From positions 1 through 64,000 of the forward strand of contig JAGOMA010000004.1 of assembly GCA_017993775.1 (NCBI GenBank): a stretch of 64,000 bases of DNA, in the 5' to 3' direction. A program made the position numbers and the translations under genes. The notes under the pieces were generated by a model. It worked only from the letters and a program-made list of their open reading frames with translations. It was not told the DNA's origin and did not search any database. Each line of letters begins with the position of its first letter. The first letter of the stretch is position 1. This DNA is from Chloroflexota bacterium. GTDB lineage: Bacteria; Chloroflexota; Anaerolineae; Promineifilales; Promineifilaceae. Of this stretch, positions 1-8,000 are shown one piece after another.

Positions 1-177
1 GCCGGCTACGATTTCTCGGACCTCAATGATGACGAACTCCTCGACCGCATCCGCGAGTATGAATCGCGTCGAACTGGAACAGTACCTGGCCCTGCTGATG
101 GAGCAGGAACAGCGCGAACGGGAACAGACGCGGACCCAGTTACGGGCAGCGCGGACGCTCGGCCGGCTGACGCCTGA
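1..177 (+). CDS. 3' end of an upstream phage gene (partial)
   Basis: Frame 1 is open from the window edge to a TGA at 175-177 and begins with an acidic helical stretch (DLNDDELLDRIREYE) followed by a Pro/Gly/Ala/Thr-rich tail. It overlaps the start of the terminase ATPase gene at 59. The gene just before a large terminase is often the small terminase subunit, but too little is visible to claim that. The low-complexity tail could also be non-coding shadow of the terminase frame. Confidence 0.4.
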   Translation, partial: AGYDFSDLNDDELLDRIREYESRRTGTVPGPADGAGTARTGTDADPVTGSADARPADA

Positions 178-958
178 CGTCGTCGCCGACTTCGCCCGCC
201 TGCTCATCACCGACGATTACGGCCGTCCGATCCGGCCGGCGCCACATCATTGGCTGTGGCTGCACCTGATGTGCAACGAAGACATCAAGAAGCTGCTGAT
301 CATCGCGCCGCCGGAAAGCGCCAAGACCACCTGGCTGCTGGCTTACCTGGGCGCCCACGTCGCTTTCTACCCCGAATGGCCGCGCATCATGGCGGCCGTG
401 TCGGGCGAGGTGGCGGCCAAGCGCAGCCAGTCGCTGCGCCTGATGGCCGAATCCCCCGAATTCCAGGTGGCGTTCCCCGACCTGAAGCGGGCTTACGGCC
501 TCAAGTGGACGCAGGAGGAATGGAGCATCGCCCCGCACGGCGGGCTGCCACGGCCCGGCCGCATCCACCCCACCTTCTTCGCCACTGGCGTGCAGGGCGG
601 CGTCATCGGCAGCCGGGCGCGCCTGGCCGTGGGCGACGACATCCTGGACCACGAGAACACGCGCACCGCCCACCAGCGGGAAATCGTCCACGACTGGTTT
701 CACAAGAGCTTCCTCAGCCGACGCATGAGCCGCGTCGGCCGGAGCATTGTGATCGGCACGGCCTGGCATCACGATGACACGTATGCGCGGATGCGCAATG
801 GCGGTGACTGGGTGGTGTGCCATGTGCCGTTGCTGAGTGAGGGAACGGCCGTTACGGCCGACGTGTGGTATCCGGAGGGGTACGAGGGGGAGCGGTTGGG
901 AACGGCCGTTGGTAGCGAATATGAAGATATAGGTAGAAATACCACGGGAATTGAATGA
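59..958 (+). CDS. Terminase large subunit, N-terminal ATPase half
   Basis: Packaging motor ATPase that pumps DNA into the procapsid. I take ATG 59 as the start; an in-frame ATG at 26 adds 11 residues without similarity to the family. The 299 residues hold a Walker A-like loop (APPESAKTTW, about 82-91), Walker B with acidic pair (LAVGDD, D193-D194) and a coupling motif (IGTAWHHDD, about 233-240). The protein stops just after the ATPase core, in the linker region (GDWVVCHVPLL...), while complete terminases are about 450-600 residues with a C-terminal RNase H-fold nuclease. That nuclease is encoded at 2428-3189. The last residues (after the AACGGCCGTT at 901-910) look non-native, so the gene was probably split by an insertion. 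Confidence 0.85.
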   Translation: MNRVELEQYLALLMEQEQREREQTRTQLRAARTLGRLTPDVVADFARLLITDDYGRPIRPAPHHWLWLHLMCNEDIKKLLIIAPPESAKTTWLLAYLGAHVAFYPEWPRIMAAVSGEVAAKRSQSLRLMAESPEFQVAFPDLKRAYGLKWTQEEWSIAPHGGLPRPGRIHPTFFATGVQGGVIGSRARLAVGDDILDHENTRTAHQREIVHDWFHKSFLSRRMSRVGRSIVIGTAWHHDDTYARMRNGGDWVVCHVPLLSEGTAVTADVWYPEGYEGERLGTAVGSEYEDIGRNTTGIE

Positions 959-968
959 AAGGTGATAG

Positions 969-1011
969 TTGTCGCACGGTTGCCAGACCTGGTTATAATC
1001 ATAAAGTCTGG
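969..1011 (+). promoter_or_regulatory. Putative promoter with flanking dyad for the cargo gene at 1076
   Basis: A perfect -10 hexamer TATAAT (994-999) lies between the halves of an inverted repeat CCAGAC (983-988) and GTCTGG (1006-1011). The best -35 (TTGTCG, 969-974) has a long 19-bp spacing. The dyad placed over the -10 suggests an operator. It would give the inserted gene its own expression independent of the late operon. Confidence 0.45.
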
Positions 1012-1075
1012 TAAGTCAGCAATAAGTTTTGATGAGCATAACTAATCATTCGATCTTACTTTTGGGAGGGCGTAG

Positions 1076-1717
1076 ATGATCGACCCAGAACAATTGGTCA
1101 AATTAATCGAACAATATGGCATAAAATATGCAGTTATCGCCATTGTGGCGTCTGTTCTCTTGGCGGGTTTGATTAGCGGGGTAAGCGCACTATTTAACCA
1201 CAGAATGCGAGTAGCGGCAGATAAGCAGCTTGAGCACGTAAGATCGGAGTTGAAATCTACTGAGCAAAAGCTCCAAGCTGCACTTGACTCACGGATTTCT
1301 ATCAGTAGAACCCAATACGATAAGGAATTTGAGATATATCTAGAACTATGGTCGCTTCTTGTCGACTTGAGGAGGGCGGTTTTAGGGCTTCGACCAACGG
1401 TAGATAGTTATGACCCTGAAGAATCGGAGGATGAGAGGAAGAAGAAACGATTTGAAGCTTTTAAAGAATCATTTTACAAGTTTAAAGATGCAGTGGAGAA
1501 AAACAAGCCTTTCTATTCCATCGAAGTCTTCGCGGTGATCGATGAATTTTTAGATACCGTATACTCAGAAGGGTGGGACTATATAGAAAGCGAAAAGCGA
1601 GATCGAGATTACTGGAAAGCTGCTCTTGAAAATAGAAAAATAATCTCGCAACAGGTTGATAATGCTTGCGAAGCTATTCGCCACAGAATGAACTCGATTT
1701 CGATAGCAACCGAATGA
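1076..1717 (+). CDS. Membrane-anchored coiled-coil cargo protein of unknown function
   Basis: 213 residues, not recognised. A short N-terminal helix is followed by one membrane segment (about residues 19-38, AVIAIVASVLLAGLISG), then a charged, mostly helical, coiled-coil-prone cytoplasmic region rich in Lys, Glu and Arg. ATG at 1076 is preceded by GGGAGG (1063-1068). Base composition is clearly more AT-rich than the flanking terminase halves and the gene has no ACGGCCGT palindrome, which the rest of the prophage has every few hundred bases. It lies inside the split terminase with its own probable promoter. This is the profile of a recently acquired moron; phage exclusion or host-interaction roles are possible but unproven. 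Confidence 0.75.
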   Translation: MIDPEQLVKLIEQYGIKYAVIAIVASVLLAGLISGVSALFNHRMRVAADKQLEHVRSELKSTEQKLQAALDSRISISRTQYDKEFEIYLELWSLLVDLRRAVLGLRPTVDSYDPEESEDERKKKRFEAFKESFYKFKDAVEKNKPFYSIEVFAVIDEFLDTVYSEGWDYIESEKRDRDYWKAALENRKIISQQVDNACEAIRHRMNSISIATE

Positions 1718-1830
1718 GATCAGATTACATCACTGGCAAGCATAAAGCTAAATTAGTACCTCCCCCCTTTACCCCAACTTCGCCAATTTGCTACCATATC
1801 TCCTAGAACAGACATTCTAGGAGATACCGT

Positions 1831-2127
1831 ATGGACCCCAACGAACCCCGGCTGCCCGCGCCGCCCGACGGCCGTTCCCCAGCCGACCTGACCAAGAAAG
1901 ACCTCGTCGCCCACCTGGTGGCCGTCGAATCTATCCCCCAATGGAAACTCAACGTCATGACCCGCGAGGCCATCGTTGCGCTTTTCGACATGCCGCGCGA
2001 TGGGGCGTTGGCGACCATCGATGCTGCCGGCCTGGCGCACGGCCGTAAACATCGCAAGCCGAAGGTGGGTGGGGACAGCACGGCCGTTTACGAACATTTC
2101 CTCACCGGCCGCGTCAAGCGTAGGTAA
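1831..2127 (+). CDS. Small protein with one SAP-like helical module shared with the giant MuF protein
   Basis: 98 residues. A Pro-rich N-terminus is followed by a module of about 50 residues (about 17-70: LTKKDLVAHLVAVESIPQWK, then KLNVMTREAIVALFDMP, then a helix with AAIDAAGLAH-type pattern) and a basic tail. The module closely matches repeats at residues about 739-797 and 820-877 of the 1,801-residue protein at 4998-10406, including the block KWKLNV and ALFDMP. The fold looks like a SAP/LEM-type helix-turn-helix seen in nucleic-acid or protein adaptors; this is inferred from the helical pattern. The gene looks like a duplicated fragment of the large gene and returns to the high-GC, ACGGCCGT-containing composition. 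Confidence 0.65.
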   Translation: MDPNEPRLPAPPDGRSPADLTKKDLVAHLVAVESIPQWKLNVMTREAIVALFDMPRDGALATIDAAGLAHGRKHRKPKVGGDSTAVYEHFLTGRVKRR

Positions 2128-2178
2128 TGGCGTTCCGTTCATACCCATAAAGTATGTACGGTTATTTTCGAGGCAAAA

Positions 2179-2421
2179 ATGAGCCAAACAGCAATCCCCG
2201 ACGACCTGCGACAATTCCTGCCCACTGACCCTCATCTGGCCGACCTGGTGGAGCTGCGCGTCATCGCCGGCGGCACAGAAGCCGAGGTGTACACCTGGCC
2301 GCGCCTGATGGGGCGGCTCAACGAAATGATCCGCCAGCGCCAGGGTGAACTGGACTGGCAGAAACGGCGCGATGAGGCATGGGCTGCGGCCAGTGTTGGC
2401 GCGCCAACACTTGAGGAGTAA
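2179..2421 (+). CDS. Small hypothetical phage protein
   Basis: 80 residues, acidic to neutral and probably helical, not recognised. It starts at ATG 2179 and ends with TAA at 2419-2421, seven bases before the TTG start of the terminase nuclease half and in the same frame, so the two are likely translated together. Its C-terminus (SVGAPTLEE) is encoded by one of the 16-bp GGCGCGCC-centred palindromes. It could be an ordinary small late gene placed before the nuclease or part of the inserted segment. Confidence 0.55.
   Translation: MSQTAIPDDLRQFLPTDPHLADLVELRVIAGGTEAEVYTWPRLMGRLNEMIRQRQGELDWQKRRDEAWAAASVGAPTLEE
2394..2409. repeat. 16-bp palindrome TGTTGGCGCGCCAACA, copy 1
   Basis: Perfect palindrome, extended here to 18 bp (2393-2410). 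It lies at the 3' end of the small gene before the terminase nuclease half. Seven copies occur in the prophage; see the finding on a parS-like site. Confidence 0.9.
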
Positions 2422-2427
2422 CGGCCG

Positions 2428-3189
2428 TTGCCCGCATACCAGGTTCTCCTCCACAACGACGGCCCCGCCCTGTGGCCGCAACACAAGCCCCTGTCGGAAG
2501 TCTTGGAGCTGCGCGCCACCACGCCCGAACTCACCTGGTCGGGCACGTACCAGGGCGTGCCCACGCCGCCCGGCGGCTACGTCTTCAAGCGGTCTTGGTG
2601 GCCCAGGGAGCGCCGCTACGACATCACCGACAACGGCCTGCGCAACCTGGTCTACGCCCGCTACATCTCCTGGGACACCGGCCTCAAGGACAAGGAAGAA
2701 GAGGACACCGACTACACCGGTTACACCGTGGCCGAGTTGTGGCCCGACTACCGCCTGGGTGTGCGCTACGTGCGCCAGGAACGGCTGGAGTTTCCTTACC
2801 TGCCCGACGTCATCGAGCAAACGGCCGTGCAGTGGAACTATGACGAGAAGCTGCACGGCATCCTCATCGAGGACAAATCCAGCGGCACAAGCGCCTTGCA
2901 AACGCTGGCCGCCTCCGGCCCCGACTGGCTCAAAGGGCTGCTCATCCCCTTCAACCCCACCACCGACAAAATCACCCGCGCCAGCCAGGCGGCCGTGTGG
3001 TGCAGGAACGGCTGCGTGCTGCTGCCCTATCCCACGGCCGACCTGTATTGGCTCATCGACTTCGAAGAGGAGCTGTTTTCCTTCCCCCAGGCGGCCCACG
3101 ACGACCGCGTGGACTCGTTCACCCAGCTCATTTTGTACCTGGAGCATATCCTGGCCGCCGGCCGTCAGGCTCGCGGCGAGGTGGATTAA
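2428..3189 (+). CDS. Terminase large subunit, C-terminal nuclease half
   Basis: 253 residues matching the C-terminal part of large terminases, the RNase H-fold endonuclease that cuts the concatemer. It begins at the linker (residues 1-55: ALWPQHKPLSEVLELRATTP ... SGTYQGVPTPPGG ... FKRSWW), the usual sequence between ATPase and nuclease. Acidic clusters fit the nuclease site: D83 (ISWDTG), ILIEDKSSG about 146-154, and HDDRVDS about 225-231. Start: TTG 2428, with GAGGAG (2413-2418) as ribosome site; the codons upstream run into a TAA at 2419. There is no ATPase motif, so it must act with the ATPase half at 59-958. Portal follows 15 bases later. Confidence 0.85.
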   Translation: MPAYQVLLHNDGPALWPQHKPLSEVLELRATTPELTWSGTYQGVPTPPGGYVFKRSWWPRERRYDITDNGLRNLVYARYISWDTGLKDKEEEDTDYTGYTVAELWPDYRLGVRYVRQERLEFPYLPDVIEQTAVQWNYDEKLHGILIEDKSSGTSALQTLAASGPDWLKGLLIPFNPTTDKITRASQAAVWCRNGCVLLPYPTADLYWLIDFEEELFSFPQAAHDDRVDSFTQLILYLEHILAAGRQARGEVD

Positions 3190-3204
3190 CACAGAGGATA
3201 GAAG

Positions 3205-4821
3205 ATGAAGATTTTAACCAGCTTATTCGGCGGCGGTACGGGCAAGAACCTGACGCTGTCCATCACCCGCGAGGGAGCCAAGAACGAACTGCCGTACCGC
3301 GAGGTGGCCCGGCTGCTGTGGAGCTACTTCCTCAACAACGGCCTCTACGACGAGCTGCGCCTGGCCGGCTACTTCCTCGATGAACCCAACCTCAAGGCCA
3401 TCCGTAACCCGGCCCAGCGGGTGGTCAAGTTCTACGCCGACGTCATCTGGCCCGGCCGGCTGCCCGATGCCCTGCCCCTGGACCTGGAGGCCACGGCCAA
3501 CAAGCAGCTGCGCGACCCGTTGGAAGAACTGTGGAAATGGTCGAACTGGCAGGCCCGCAAGCAGCTGCTGGTGCGGTGGACGGCCGTACTCGGCGAAACC
3601 TACATCAAGGTCGCCCAGCCGGAAGGCAAACAGCGCGTCTACCTGCAGCTCGTCCGGCCGGAGTACATCACCGACTACGACGCCGATGAGCAAGGCAACA
3701 TCACCTACATCCGCGTCGACGTGCCCCGTAGCCAGCGCGACGGCGATGAGGTCACCTTCTTCCTGCACACCGAGGTCTGGGACAAAACCGACGGCCGCTG
3801 CCGCATCTGGGCGCATGACAAAACGCCGGAGACGCCCATCGAGCAGCTGGGCACGCCGACCCAGAGTTACGACCTGATGGCCACCTGGGGCATTGACTTC
3901 ATCCCCTGGGTGCGGGCGGTGCACCTGGATATCGGCGAAGACCGCGGCGTCGGCGCGTACCTGCTGCAGCTGGACAAAATCGACGAGGCCAGCAGGCTGG
4001 CCACCCGGCTGCATACCATGCTCTTCCGCCACAACGACGTCACTTGGGCGCTGGAGTCCAACATGGTGGATGCGGCCACGGGACGGCCGTTGCCCCCGCC
4101 GCGTGTGGCCACGACCATCGATGGGGAAGGTCGTGAGGTGGTTGACCTGGCCGGGGAGAAGTTTGTCCGCCTGCCGGGCATGGCCAAACTGACGAGCCTG
4201 GTCCCCAACATCAACTACGAGGCCGCCCTGTCGGCGCTCAACGCCCATCTGGCGGAACTCAAAAACGACCTGCCGGAGCTGCGCTACTATGACCTGCCTG
4301 ACCTGGGCGAGATGAGCGGCCGGGCCATCCGGCTGCTGATGGGACCGGCGATCACCTCGGCCCAGGAGGTGCGCGGCAATCTGGAGGATGCCCTGGTGCG
4401 TGCCCAAAAGATGGCGCTGACCATCGGCCAGAACACCGGCGTTTGGAAGGGGCTGGGCAGCTACGACGACGGCGACCTGGAACATGGTTTCCAGGAGCGG
4501 GCAATCATCCCGGCCGACCGCTACGAGGATGCCGAAATCACTAAGGCCGAGAAGGACGCCGGCATTCCGTTGTTCACCAGCCTGCGCCGCTCCGGAGCGA
4601 CTGACAAGGAGATGGAGCAGATTGAGGAGGACTATGCCCGCGAGCAGGCCATGAGCCAGGCGGGCATGGCGGCGGCGCTGCTGGAAGCGCAGAGCCAGTT
4701 CAATGCCGGGCAGCCGGGGCAGAGCAGCACGGCCGTCGGGCAGCCACAGCAGCCTGGGCAACCTGACCAGCCTGGTCCTAACGGAGCCGCCAATGCCAAC
4801 GACTCGAAAGCGGCTGCGTAA
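3205..4821 (+). CDS. Phage portal protein
   Basis: 538 residues, the typical size of a portal (dodecameric ring at the packaging vertex, docking site for the terminase and for the head-tail connector). The sequence has the usual order: N-terminal region with helices (VARLLWSYFLNNGLY), a central part with alternating strands and helices (LVRPEYITDYDADEQGNITY is typical of portal wings), a long helix region near 350-430 and a Gln/Pro/Gly-rich C-terminal tail. ATG 3205 lies nine bases after AGAGGA-type sequence. Position between terminase nuclease and MuF protein supports the call. Confidence 0.85.
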   Translation: MKILTSLFGGGTGKNLTLSITREGAKNELPYREVARLLWSYFLNNGLYDELRLAGYFLDEPNLKAIRNPAQRVVKFYADVIWPGRLPDALPLDLEATANKQLRDPLEELWKWSNWQARKQLLVRWTAVLGETYIKVAQPEGKQRVYLQLVRPEYITDYDADEQGNITYIRVDVPRSQRDGDEVTFFLHTEVWDKTDGRCRIWAHDKTPETPIEQLGTPTQSYDLMATWGIDFIPWVRAVHLDIGEDRGVGAYLLQLDKIDEASRLATRLHTMLFRHNDVTWALESNMVDAATGRPLPPPRVATTIDGEGREVVDLAGEKFVRLPGMAKLTSLVPNINYEAALSALNAHLAELKNDLPELRYYDLPDLGEMSGRAIRLLMGPAITSAQEVRGNLEDALVRAQKMALTIGQNTGVWKGLGSYDDGDLEHGFQERAIIPADRYEDAEITKAEKDAGIPLFTSLRRSGATDKEMEQIEEDYAREQAMSQAGMAAALLEAQSQFNAGQPGQSSTAVGQPQQPGQPDQPGPNGAANANDSKAAA

Positions 4822-5008
4822 AGCCGCCCAACACGACCCGGCTGCGGTTGGCCGGATTGCCGCCATTCAGGAGAAGCAAATCGAGGCGCTGCAGCGGGAG
4901 AACGCCGCGCTGACGGCCGTTGTCACCGGCGTCGCCAACCTGCGACTCGATTACATCGACCCGGCAACCGGCGAAATAGAGAAACGACCGCTATTCGATG
5001 ACCGATAA
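4793..5008 (+). CDS. Small coiled-coil protein between portal and MuF
   Basis: 71 residues: a basic N-terminus (MPTTRKRLRKAAQHD), a helix with heptad pattern (IAAIQEKQIEALQRENAALTA is visible in parts) and a DYIDPATGEIEKRP tail. It overlaps the portal 3' end by 29 bases and the next gene's start by 11, which argues for translational coupling. CGGAG at 4781-4785 is a possible ribosome site. Function is unknown; a small scaffold or connector accessory is possible. Confidence 0.6.
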   Translation: MPTTRKRLRKAAQHDPAAVGRIAAIQEKQIEALQRENAALTAVVTGVANLRLDYIDPATGEIEKRPLFDDR

Positions 5009-8000
5009 CATCATCGCTCTCGCCGAGGGCTTCCGCTCCCAGCTCATCCACGCCGACGCTCAGGCCATCATGGCCATGACCCGCGCCTGGACGGGTGTGG
5101 AATCGGCGCTGCAAACGGCCGTCGCCAACCTGGCCCAACAAATCGCCGACCTCAAGGCGAAGGGCGAGGACATCCCCCAATGGAAGCTGTGGCAGATGAG
5201 CCAGTACCAGTCGCTCCTGGCCCAAATCGCCGGCGAGATGAACAAATACAGCCAGCAGGCTATCGGCGACATCAAGGACCAGCAGATAAAAGCGCAGCAG
5301 ATGGGCGAAAAACACGCCAAACAGATGCTCGCCGCGGCGATGGCCGGGCAACGTTCGTTGGGCACGTCCTTCGACAAGCTGCCCGCGGGCGCGGTGGAAA
5401 ACATCGCCGCCATCGCCCAGGCGGGCCGGCCGCTCAACAAACTCCTGGAAAACGCCTATCCCACGGCCGTCGCCGGCCTGACCCACGAGCTGCTCTACGG
5501 CACGGCCGTCGGCCGCAACCCCAGGGAAACCGCCCGCGTGGCCATCCGCAAAGGACTGGCCCAGGGCCTCAACCACATCCTGCTGGTGGCCCGCGACCAG
5601 CAGATCCGCAATTACCGCGAGATGGTCCGTCAGCGTTACAAAGCCAGCAGCGTCGTCTACGGCTACATGCGCCTGGCGGCGCGCAACACGCGCACCTGCC
5701 TGGCGTGCATCGCCCTGGATGGCACAGTCTACGACACCGGCCAGGTGATGGCCCTGCACCCCCAGGACCGCTGCAGCATGGTCCCCCTGGTCGAGGGCTT
5801 CCCTTTGCCGCAAATAAAGCCGGCGTCCGAGTGGTTTAAATCACTGGATGAAGACGAGCAGCGGCGCATGATGGGCGACGGCCGTTATGAAGCGTGGCGT
5901 GACGGGCTGTTCGACTTTCGCCAGCTGGTGACCGTCGGCCACCATCCGGTTTGGGGACCGTCAGCCCACGTCACCTCCCTGACGGATTTGCTCAAAGGGC
6001 GCGGCGGGCTGGGCGGCGTGGCCATCGACCCGGCGGCGCTGCTCAAGAGCCACCAGGCGGCCAAACCGGCCAAGCCCAAGAAACCGCAGACGCTGGAAGT
6101 GGACAAAGGCGACCACAAGCTGCTGGAGCAGCTCATCGACGACCTGGGGCAGGCGCCCATCGATGACGCCGCCTACAAGGCCATCAAAAAGACGCTGGGC
6201 AAAATCCTGGCCGGGCAGCAGGGATTGGCCTACACCGACGCCGACGGCCGTCTCGAAGGCGCGCTGGCTTACCAGACCGCTCAGGGCAACCTCAACTACC
6301 TGCAAATCACGGCCGCCGGTTTCACCAGCGCGGCCGCCAACAAGAAAGCCATCGTCGACGCGGCCGGCATCGCCCAGCAGAAGGGGCAGGGGCTGGAATT
6401 GTACGTGCCTAACAGCCACCTGGCGCTGTACAAGGGGTGGGGCTTCACCATCCACCAGCCGCTCGGCGGCGGGGCGCGGGTGCGCCTGCAGCCCGACGAT
6501 GTCGGCGGCTTCCTCAAAGACCCCGACGGCTACGGCCAGGTCAAGGCGGAGCAGCTGGCGGCCGCGGCCAAAGAAGCGCTGGCCGACCCCAACAAAGCCT
6601 TCACCTTCCGCAGCGGCCAGGAGATTCCCGGCCTGCCGTTCAAGCCGGTCAAGATGGCGGACGCCGACTTTCACGCCCAAACCAAAATCCTGCCCCACGA
6701 CCCGCCGCTGCAAATCGACGACCCGGACAAACACGCGGCCGCCGGCATGCTGCTGTTCACCCCCGACGGCAAGCTGGTGGTGGTCGACCCGGCCGGGCAG
6801 TACGGCGGCTACCAGACCACATTCCCCAAAGGCACGCAGGAAGACGGCATGAGTTTGCAGGCCACGGCCGTGAAGGAGGTCTACGAGGAGACGGGCTTTA
6901 AGGCGCGCATCCTCGGCCACCTGGGCGACTACGAAAAGACGACCAGCGTGAACCGCTTCTACATCGGCGTGGTGGAGGACGGTGCGCCCTGGGCGGCCCA
7001 CTATGAAACCGAGGCCGTGCGCATTGTGCCGCTGGACCAGGTGGACGCGCTGCTGAATGTCGGCGCGGACAAAGGCATCTTCCAGGACTTGCTGAAGCTG
7101 AAGGACCAGGTGTTGGAGGGGAAACCGTTCTCCATTGAGAACATGGAGGCCGGGCTGGACAAGTACGCAGCGGCCGCCGGCAAGCTGCCGCCGCCGCCCG
7201 GCGATACACCGCCGGCCGAACTGACCAAGAAGGCGATGGTCGACCACCTGTCCAAGATGCGGGGCATCGCCAAATGGAAGCTGACGGTGGCCACCAAAGA
7301 GCAGGTCGCCGCCCTGTTCGACTTACCCGAAGCGGAGGCCCTGGCGGCCATCGATGCCTTCGGCGCGGCACACACGGCCAAGTACAGCCAGAAGGGAGCC
7401 GACACGCCGCCGGAGCCAACGGCCGTTACCAAACTCCCGCCGCCGCCCGAAGACCCGGCGACCCTGAGCAAGAAAGCGCTGGTTGAGCACCTGGCGCAAA
7501 TCCGGGGCATCGCCAAATGGAAGCTCAACGTCGCCACCAAAGAGCAGGTGGTGGCCCTGTTCGACATGCCGGAGGCCGAGGCCCTGGCGGCCATCGATGC
7601 CTTCGGCGCGGCCCACACGGCCAAGTATGCCGGCGGCAGCAAAGAGAAGGCTGCGCCGCCGCCGGCCGTTCCGCCTGGCGCGGCGGCTTTCAACAAATAC
7701 CAGCAAGACGCCAGCAGCCTCAGCGCCGACGAGGCGCAGCTGGCGCTGGCTTACGCCCGGCAAGAGGGCTACTCCAAAGTGGTGCTGTTCCAGCTGAAGC
7801 AGCAGTACCAGGCGCAGGTCGGCGACCCGCTTGTCACCGGCATGGCGGCCACAGGAACCAAAAGCTACCTGGTGGCCCAACTCCAACAGGCGACCGGCCT
7901 GCCCATCTACCTGCTCAACAAACTCAAGAAGGATGAGCTGGTCGCTTTGATAGACCAGCCGATGAGCGCTGCGTTTACGGCCGTCGGCAAGGATTATGCG

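Noticed and set aside
901-2429. Intron or intein explanation for the split terminase
   Set aside because: No intein splice motifs or homing endonuclease seen, and the segment carries its own start codons, stops and promoter.
1753-3192. Long minus-strand open frame opposite the terminase nuclease region
   Set aside because: Gly/Val/Arg-rich low-complexity translation typical of the complement of a high-GC gene; the plus strand holds recognisable terminase sequence.
3223-4866. 547-codon minus-strand frame opposite the portal
   Set aside because: Mirror of a GC-rich coding frame, no domain, no ribosome site; plus-strand portal is convincing.
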